Positions 56,966 to 64,000 of a DNA stretch of 64,000 bases are shown here, in pieces (positions within the stretch are counted from its first letter, which is position 1; every line of letters begins with the position of its first letter). Source of the stretch: Cyathus striatus (Eukaryota > Basidiomycota > Agaricomycetes > Agaricales > Nidulariaceae); contig JAOVFP010000013.1 of the NCBI GenBank assembly GCA_025738555.1, positions 744,001 through 808,000 of the forward strand, written 5' to 3'. The position numbers and the translations under genes were made by a program. Under the pieces are notes generated by a model. That model saw only the letters and a program-made list of their open reading frames with translations, had not been told where the DNA came from and did not search any database.

Positions 56966-59614
56966 ATGTGTTCATTTGATCAAGCAAGTCATTTCATTAT
57001 CAACAGTCTGATACAGACAGAGATGAATACATACCTGGATAATGGTAATGCACAATTTTACTCTGTGACTTAGAATAGTTCCAACCATCCAGCAGGATTT
57101 AAAATCCTCCAGCAACAAATGGTTCCATAATCTTCACATGATGCCAGTGAACACTATGATACACCAAAGTGCCATCCTGAAACTTGTAAAGCTGTGCTAA
57201 GCAACATTATGAGTTGGGTCAATAGTGATAATGAAGCTACAAGAATTATGTGGTTATATGGACCAGCTGGGGCTGGGAAGTCTGCCATTGCTCAGACTAC
57301 TGCAGAAGAATGCCACAATGAAGGGAAGCTAGTGGCTAGTTTTTTTCTCTTTAGATTTAGAGCTGGATGAAACAATAAGGATGGCCTTGTCGCAACCATT
57401 GCATATCAGATTTGTGTTACAGTTCCAGCCATGAAAGAGTATATTATCAAAAATATTGAGAAAAATCCCAATATATTCAAGACTAATATTAGGGTGCAAA
57501 TGCAGGAACTGGTCATTGAACCATTCAAACTAGTGAAGTCTGAGTGCTCTACATGCTCTACACTGAGACTTGTCATAATTGATGGCTTGGATGAATGTCA
57601 AACCAGAAAAGATCAAGTAGAGATTATAGAAGCCATTGCCAAATCACTATCATTGATAGATAGTGCTTCTTTTCTCTGGTTCTTACTAGTTAGCCGACCT
57701 GAAGTAGAAATTCGACGTGCATTTAATATGGAAAGCATTGCCTCATCTTGCACTTGACTGGCTCTTGATGATACTTTCAATCCAGATAAAGACATAGAGC
57801 TATATCTTTGAAGTCATTTTCAGGCTCTCAGGCATGAACACATATTAGGCTCAAATCTTCCTATATCTTGGCCCCGTGATGAAGATATTGATTTTATTGT
57901 GTGGAAATCTTCTGGCCAGTTCATATATGCTTCAACTGTAGTTCAATATGTTTTGGATTTGCAGCATGATCCTTGCAAGCGACTGGATGTGATTCTCAAT
58001 ATTAATCCAGAAAATGATGAAAAGCCATTTGCTCAGCTTGATGCACTATATTTAACCATCCTTTCAGTTTGTGAAAATTACAAAAAGGTGGCTTTAGTGC
58101 TTGAAGCAATTATGTTCTTAAATAGAGGACACTCTCCTGTTTCTGGAGAAAGAATATTGATGTCTGCTCAATATCTGGATGCATTTCTTTCACTGGAAAA
58201 TGAATGTCTGCTGCTACTTGCTGATCTTCCTTCAATTGTTGACACAAATGATATTGAATACACTGGAATTCAATTCTATCATGCTTCCTTGGATGATTTT
58301 CTTCAAGACCCATCTTGTTCTCATGAATTTTATATTGATCAATATAAAGCACATGCTCAATTTTCGATGTATTGCTTTAATCATATTATAAATCCACAAT
58401 CAGGTGAGATCACTCTCGAGTTTCCAAGTTTTGTATTGTTCATTAAGCTGGCTATCCTCAGGTCTTCCAGAGATTGTATACACTTACTCTTTGGGGTGCT
58501 GCTTTTGTCACTTCAAATACAGTAACTGGGATGACAACATTTTTGAGTATATCCATGAAGAAGGATTACTAAAAGACAGTAGTCAAATAGAAAATGCCAT
58601 CCAAAAATATAATGAAAGTATCAAATCAAGATCTTTAATAAGACCTTGGTCTGCACTAGGTCACCTAGTTGAGAATATTGACAGAAGAGAAAGTACTTTT
58701 CCAATGTCTTACTATGAAGAAACTAATATAAGCATCTTCTATATTCAGATTTACTCTAAAGTGCATATTAGGGATGTAGTCGATGCCAAATTCCTTAAAC
58801 AATTGCAGCAACATTTGCAAGATGATATATGCATGTTGTACTACCTTCTAAAGAGATCAGCAGACAAAAGCAAGTGATATGTTGTTATTGATCTCATTTT
58901 GAAGAACACTTTGAACACTCAAAAGAACAAAATTATGGCTGATATATTATCTACTGGAAGTATGTCACAGTGGTTCATTGACTTAATGGAAGCCAATGGG
59001 TATATCTACCATATTCCTGTGGATGTACAGGCTCGATTAGCATGTCTGCTTCTGGATGTCATGAATGGCAGTATGTTCGATGGGTCAGTTACCATCCTAC
59101 ATGCCAATATTAATTTTGGCACTTTTCAGAAATACTTTAGTGCTGTTTTATGAAATCTTTCACCATATGCTGATATCAAAAGACGCAGCCACCACTATTC
59201 TTCAAAAGTGGAGACATGTTGAGAAAATGGAACCGATTATGGATTCAGACAATTCTGCATTTGATGACTGGGTAATTGAACATATGATGGGCAGTATATG
59301 GCCAATATACTATGACATAAAGGACTCAATGGGGCGCCTCATACATAATTATTGGGAGGTTCATCACTTATTTATTTGATCACAAACCTTCTGTAACCAA
59401 ATAATAGCGATCAATCAACTCTCAGGAATGCAAACCTGATGATAAAATTGATGTTCGACCAAATAAAGATAATCTGTTGAATGAGAAGGAATTAGCTGAA
59501 CAATTGGAATTATCAGCTAAATTTTCGGTCAAAGCTTCCTATAAACAATTACATACATCATGTGAAGATGAAGGCTTCACATATGTGCTTAAATACATAC
59601 AAAACGGAAAATAA
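56966..59614 (+). pseudogene. NACHT-domain pseudogene, block B
   Basis: Paralogue of 11799-15815 without the LINE. The P-loop is intact here (YGPAGAGKSA), as are LVIIDGLDEC and SRPEVEIRRAF. Inferred introns at 58404-58461 (58 nt), 59084-59129 (46 nt) and about 59358-59425 are shared with A. The C-terminal exon reads IDVRPNKDNLLNEKEL and ends at 59614. Stops: TAG near 57071, TAA near 57127, TGA at about 57368, 57755-57757, 57809 and 58875-58877; the last is CGA in A, and 57755 and 57809 are CAA in A, implying an ancestral CGA. Gene B lost function by substitutions only. Confidence 0.8.
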
Positions 59615-59668
59615 TATAGCACAAACAAGTAGATAAGAATTCATGGGTTGGTACAGGTTATGTATGTA

Positions 59669-60232
59669 CTGTATCATTTCAACTGAATGTTCAAGATTTT
59701 TTGGCGTGACAATAAACTTTGGTTCATTGTTCAGTTCAGACTGATTTTTGTGTGTGACATCAATGAAATTTGGTCAAGGTGGGTATGACCGAAAATTTGA
59801 AATGTGAAAACAATGGACCGCAGTCTGCAAGTTTCTCAAACAAGATAACAATGATAACAAATTACAATAACACCTTCCACTTGAAAATGCTGCAGCTAAC
59901 TGCAGCGTCAATTATCCCCCTATATTTCGCATTTTCAACATTTGGGGTGAGCAAGAGCACTACTATTGAGGTAGTAGGAGATACTCTTACAGAAAAAATG
60001 TAGAAATACATTGTATTCTTTGAATGCTTGGGAGCATTAGAGTACTCATCCACCCTATCTAATTTACATGTACACTAACTAGAAATGTACGAGAAAATTT
60101 TGAAATTTAGACCTATTTTTGTTTCACTGAACCTTTGTTCAAACCCAACTGCAACATGTGACAAATGCAAAATTTGTTCAGTTCAGAGAGGTTCCATGAT
60201 GCGTGACTGAACATTCAGTCGAAATGATACAG
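59669..60232. mobile_element. 564-bp MITE, CTGTAYCATT termini, TA target
   Basis: Left CTGTATCATTTCAACTGAAT, right ATTCAGTCGAAATGATACAG; TA on both sides (59667-59668, 60233-60234). Absent from block A at 15868. The interior repeats tttggtcaa / gtgtgacaaa motifs. Probably Tc1/mariner-derived. Confidence 0.8.
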
Positions 60233-60236
60233 TATA

Positions 60237-60484
60237 CTGTACCATTACGACCAACTGTTCACGAGATTTTTGCGTGATGGCCATGTTTGGTTGGACCTTG
60301 TGTTCAATGACCTGTGAAATGCGTGACAAAGCCAAAATCTGTTCAAATTTAGGCTCTCACAAAATTTGACCAAGTTTCTTGTACCTCTGTTCAGACTTGG
60401 TTGTGATGTGTGACAAATCCGGGTTCTGTTCAAGTTCACGGCCCCGTGTGACAAGTGACTGAACGGTTGGTCATAATGGTACAG
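60237..60484. mobile_element. 248-bp MITE, same family, adjacent insertion
   Basis: Left CTGTACCATTACGACCAACT, right GGTTGGTCATAATGGTACAG; TA on both sides (60235-60236, 60485-60486). It sits end to end with the previous MITE, separated only by TATA. Confidence 0.8.
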
Positions 60485-60486
60485 TA

Positions 60487-60917
60487 GTACAGAATACATA
60501 CCCTTTGAATACTTCACTTCAATGCAAATTATTATTGTACATGCCTACTTAAAGGTGAGTTGACTACAAAGAAGACTCATTCATAAAGAATATGACTGCC
60601 TCGCTGAGTTGCATTACACTGCTCGATGAGCTACAACAATATTGCTGCCCCAAGAAATTTCATATTGCCGATTTATTAGTCAAACTGCAAGAACCAAATT
60701 ATGGGTGCTAACTTATCTATTATGAGCTTAAAGCTTACTCAGTGGTCATAGTTCCTGAATTTATGCTGCAAAATTTTGAGTGAGAAATTAATGTTAGTGA
60801 AAGAGAAGTTCTCATTGAAAACCAATTGAAAAAAGTGAGCAAGAGTTGAGTTGTCACTTATGTAAGGAAGAGGCTAGCCATTGACGTCCCATATTGCCCA
60901 CACGTTACCACCTCAAC
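60487..60917. other. Downstream region of NACHT pseudogene B
   Basis: Matches 15870-16311 in A; homology stops at 60917, where composite-repeat sequence (matching 16927 on) is joined directly. So B has lost the outer end and conserved exon present in A copy 3. Confidence 0.6.
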
Positions 60918-61710
60918 CCGTCGACACAGTCAGGAACACAGAAGTAATGGATACGAAGCAAAGCCCCGTCCAGCTGCAGCAGTCCCAACAAATGCCCAAC
61001 CATGCGCATACAACGAAGGAGGGGGGGTCGAGAGCTAGCACAACTCCAACGAGCAACAATCGCATATATAGCTGTACAGCCACAATCCCAACCCAACTCA
61101 ACAAGGGGCCAAAGCATAGCACAACCCTCACCCAGGAGTATGAGCACAAAGGACGAAGGGGGAGGAGTCAAAAGACAGCAGAACTCAATGGAAACCTGTG
61201 ATACAATGCACACCAACGAATGCCCAAAGGGCAGAACAACCCCCACCCAGGGGTACATGCACGAAAGAGGGGGGGAGGGGGGAAGTCGAAATTCAGCACA
61301 GTCGAAAGCCAGAACAACTCCAACGTGAACAAGCAACACCAGCATATAGAGCTGTAAACCCGCCTTCCCAACCCCATGATAGCCTAAAGTGTCTCACAAC
61401 CCCACCCAGTCAGATGTCCACAACGCGCGAAGAACAAGGAGAGGGAGGGGGGGTCGAAACCCAGGATGACATCATCCAGAACTGACAGTGCATATAGCCC
61501 CGACTGGTACGCAAACACAGCAAAAGTACTGACAACACGTACACCCATCATGTCCACTCACAGCCACACCCAGTTGCCAACCCAGCGGAGGCCCAACGTC
61601 CAAAGCAACGCAGAACCCCACCTCCATCAATCTACATGCAACACACCGTGCACAACCCCAAACCACCCCCAATGCAAGCGCACATCTCGATCGTAGACAC
61701 AATCCTACAC
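60918..61710 (-). repeat. Degenerate cassette repeat, copy 7 (distal part)
   Basis: Near-identical to 16927-17690. Multi-frame ORFs not conserved. Confidence 0.65.
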
Positions 61711-61729
61711 CGCGCTGGACATGAACGCA

Positions 61730-62390
61730 GAGAAAGACGTTGACGTTGACGAGGCGAGGATGGGTTTTAGGCGGGAACGTAATGCGTGTAGAGACGTAGT
61801 TCGTATAGTTGCATTTCGCGGCTGTGTCTAGGTGCGCGAGGATGATTGACTGTTGGCAGCGGGGTGGGTGCGAGTCAGATTGATAAGATAGGAAAGGGAG
61901 GTGGGGGGGGACGTACTTGAAAGCAGATACTTGTGCACGAAGTCAACAACTGGAATCTGTTCCTGCACTACACCCCACGAGAGCAACACTATCCACCATA
62001 GTATCAGCATTCTACCCTTCACACACAAGGAAACGAAAAGACATACGATCCGCAATCCAAATACCCTGCAAACTCAAATCGAGGGCCCAGGGTATGTATA
62101 CACAACTCGCGATATCTATCCATAGCCTCATCAGCTCATCTCCCCTTGACTTGAAGAAGGGTACTTACAAGGGACGTACATCCCCACATACTGCACAAAG
62201 GAAAAAGGATGTAAGGTAAAGCTAAAAAGTGTGGGAAGGAAGGAAAGGACGTACACTTTCTTCAGTAGGGAACAGCTTCTTGCCCTTCAGCTCTCCGAGC
62301 ACTTGTAGGAACTGCTGCAGGAACCCGATGAGCTGTGCCACGAGGTCGTCTTCGTTCTGTGGTATGAGTTAGCGAGGTTATAAGTGGTAG
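61730..62390 (-). pseudogene. Serine carboxypeptidase (S10) gene fragment, copy 7
   Basis: Minus-strand exons with LKGKKLF-like sequence, LFPTEES (Gly to Glu in the nucleophile motif), then YVGMYVP, then LLSWGVVQEQIPVVDFVHKY. Same exon order and intron positions as the other copies. Fragment only. Confidence 0.7.
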
Positions 62391-62429
62391 TGAAAGGAAC
62401 AGAAATGATGGTAGATAAGATGGTGAAGG

Positions 62430-63090
62430 ACAATGGCATGCGCAATCGGGATGATAACTCATGGTCTCAACGAAAGCCCAAAGCACGCATACGAGAGAAG
62501 TTGGGAGACAGGAGCAGGTTGTTGAGAGCCAGAGCCTTTCAGGGCCCCATGCCCCCACTCCCAACCCAATCTCACTCAACTGTGTAGGACGAATGAGAGG
62601 AGGTGAAAGCCAGCACAACACTAACTCTAACAGGACCTGGCACCGTTACTCCAACCAGCCTGAATCCCATACATCTCAACGCTCAAAGCGTCCACCTCAA
62701 AATGAATGGCACACCTCAGATCAGCTCGAGCACCACATGTACACCCAACCCTACACCACATTGCACACGAAGGAGATAGAAGATGGAGAAAGAGGAGAAA
62801 TGTGGGAGCCAGTACGACACAGGGGACGGTGAGAACGAGCGGCACTGGTGGTCCCCAAGTCAACACAAATGCATACCTGGACCCCTCCCGACCCGACAAC
62901 AATGCACCAGCAAACCAAGGCGTAGTCATGGTCAACAGGACGACCAATTCCCAGCCAGCACCCCACGAGCCATCCACCGTCCAGTATCAGACACCAACTC
63001 CCCGCACCTAACGCCCAGCGCCTTAAAGTGTGGCACACAGAGGACGGGTGTTGAAAGTCGAAAGCCAACATGACTTCAACAGGAAATGGG
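62430..63090 (-). repeat. Degenerate cassette repeat, copy 7 (proximal part)
   Basis: Counterpart of 18400-19055. Confidence 0.6.
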
Positions 63091-63099
63091 AGCGCAAGT

Positions 63100-63415
63100 G
63101 CCGCGAAAGTGCATACCAGGTTTCTCAAAGTCTGAGGTGGATAGGGTTCTGAGGGATGTGCAGGTGCAGACATAGATTGGCGTTGTTGGATAGGGATATT
63201 CGGTGTGGGAGGGAGGTTTTGAGTAAGGTGAGCTTCGGAGGTTCGGGGTTTGAGGTTCGGGGGCGTGGTGTGCGATACTGGGAGGGATAAGGAGTCAATG
63301 TAGTGGTGGTTTGCAGCTCGAGCTAGGTTCCATCTGGGCAATCAGAGAAGGAGTATAAGTCAAAAAGGGGAGGGAAGAATGAAAGAGAGAACAGACCATA
63401 CTCAAAATCAACTCA
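63100..63415 (-). pseudogene. CSN3 tail fragment, copy 7
   Basis: Matches 19060-19355 (tttctcaaagt..gaggtggatagg.., and cagaccatactcaaaatcaactc). The rest of the A fragment (about 19355-19690) is deleted here. Confidence 0.5.
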
Positions 63416-63420
63416 CTAAC

Positions 63421-64000
63421 TTGGCGGCCAAACACATATGCTTACCTAACACACTGAGACTTCAGTGAGCCGAGCAATCATAATAACTCACCGTTCATGC
63501 CAACTTAGCTCAGACAGGTGAGCGCTTGAGTGGTAGCTCCAAGCTGGCTTAAGCTGCCGCTCCAGTACCCTGTGGGAAAGTGAACACGTGTACACTAAAC
63601 ATCGACCAATATTGACGCGTTGATGTGTCTACTTTGCTCTTCCAGTCCTTCTGTTCACCCTCTTCTATCTAGTGTTTGCAATAAATATCTATTATCCACT
63701 ATATTCTGATTGTTTGAGGTCTTCAGTCAAAGTATAGCCTCAACTTGCTATGTGATCTTCGGCCAGCATGTGAACAATTCCAAAACAACTTCGGAAATGC
63801 AGTGAAAATACTGCATCCCATCGCGCTCATGCAGGGATTTTTAATGAGCTGCAAGCAACTTGTTATAAAATTGAATTAAAAAAGGCCCATTTAGTTATGA
63901 TCATAGTGAGTACCTTCGATGTTCCTCCTGTGGCTTTGAATCTCAAAGTTTTCTAATTCACTTGGTGCAATGTGTAGAAATAATTTTGGGGACTTTTACA
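63421..64000. other. Unassigned sequence at the window end
   Basis: 63421-63460 still matches A near 19692-19735; beyond that no repeat, ORF or RNA gene is recognised. Confidence 0.4.

Overview
The window looks like nuclear DNA of a filamentous basidiomycete, most likely an agaricomycete. The intact gene has introns of about 45-54 nt with GT..AG ends, promoters carry TATA boxes and CT-rich leaders, and there are NACHT/WD40 (NLR-type) genes of the kind expanded in mushrooms. The DNA is extremely rich in nested hAT, pogo and MITE-type transposons. Gene density is very low. I can support one complete protein gene, the NACHT-WD40 gene at 21069-24901, and one small uncertain gene at 25142-25476. 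Nearly everything else is pseudogene, repeat or mobile DNA, as in a subtelomeric or heterochromatic NLR cluster.

Layout. A block (about 3.7-19.7 kb) and B block (about 27.2-63.5 kb) are diverged copies of one segment. In order, each has: a composite repeat carrying fragments of a COP9-signalosome subunit 3 (CSN3) gene and a serine carboxypeptidase (S10) gene; a spacer; a NACHT pseudogene; and a second composite repeat. Both blocks are preceded by an inverted copy of the composite repeat (1-3.4 kb and 26.5-27.1 kb), giving tail-to-tail palindromic junctions near 3.4-4.2 kb and 27.1-27.5 kb. The intact NACHT-WD40 gene lies between the blocks. It encodes 12 almost identical 43-residue WD40 repeats, the signature of fast-evolving fungal recognition receptors.

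Block B is about twice as long as A because of nested insertions, several of which can be dated against the empty site in A. A 15.1-kb element (36370-51489; 8-bp target duplication) contains a 4.4-kb hAT transposon (perfect 8-bp duplication), a 2.26-kb element with a 19-bp satellite array, a 3.9-kb pogo-like transposon (TA duplication) whose transposase gene is itself split by a 905-bp MITE, and a probable solo LTR. A second, 3.73-kb non-autonomous element (51969-55698; 8-bp duplication) holds another member of the MITE family. Two TA-flanked MITEs sit side by side at 59669-60484. Block A has its own insertions: a truncated LINE, a 421-bp MITE and a 1.3-kb insertion.

Most stop codons in the NACHT and transposase pseudogenes are CGA-to-TGA changes. 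Comparison of A with B shows reciprocal CpG decay, consistent with cytosine methylation or a RIP-like process acting on repeats. I see no CRISPR arrays, rRNA or intact tRNA genes; one degenerate tRNA-like sequence lies inside a MITE. Coordinates of duplicated and degenerate segments are approximate; transposon termini and target duplications were read base by base.
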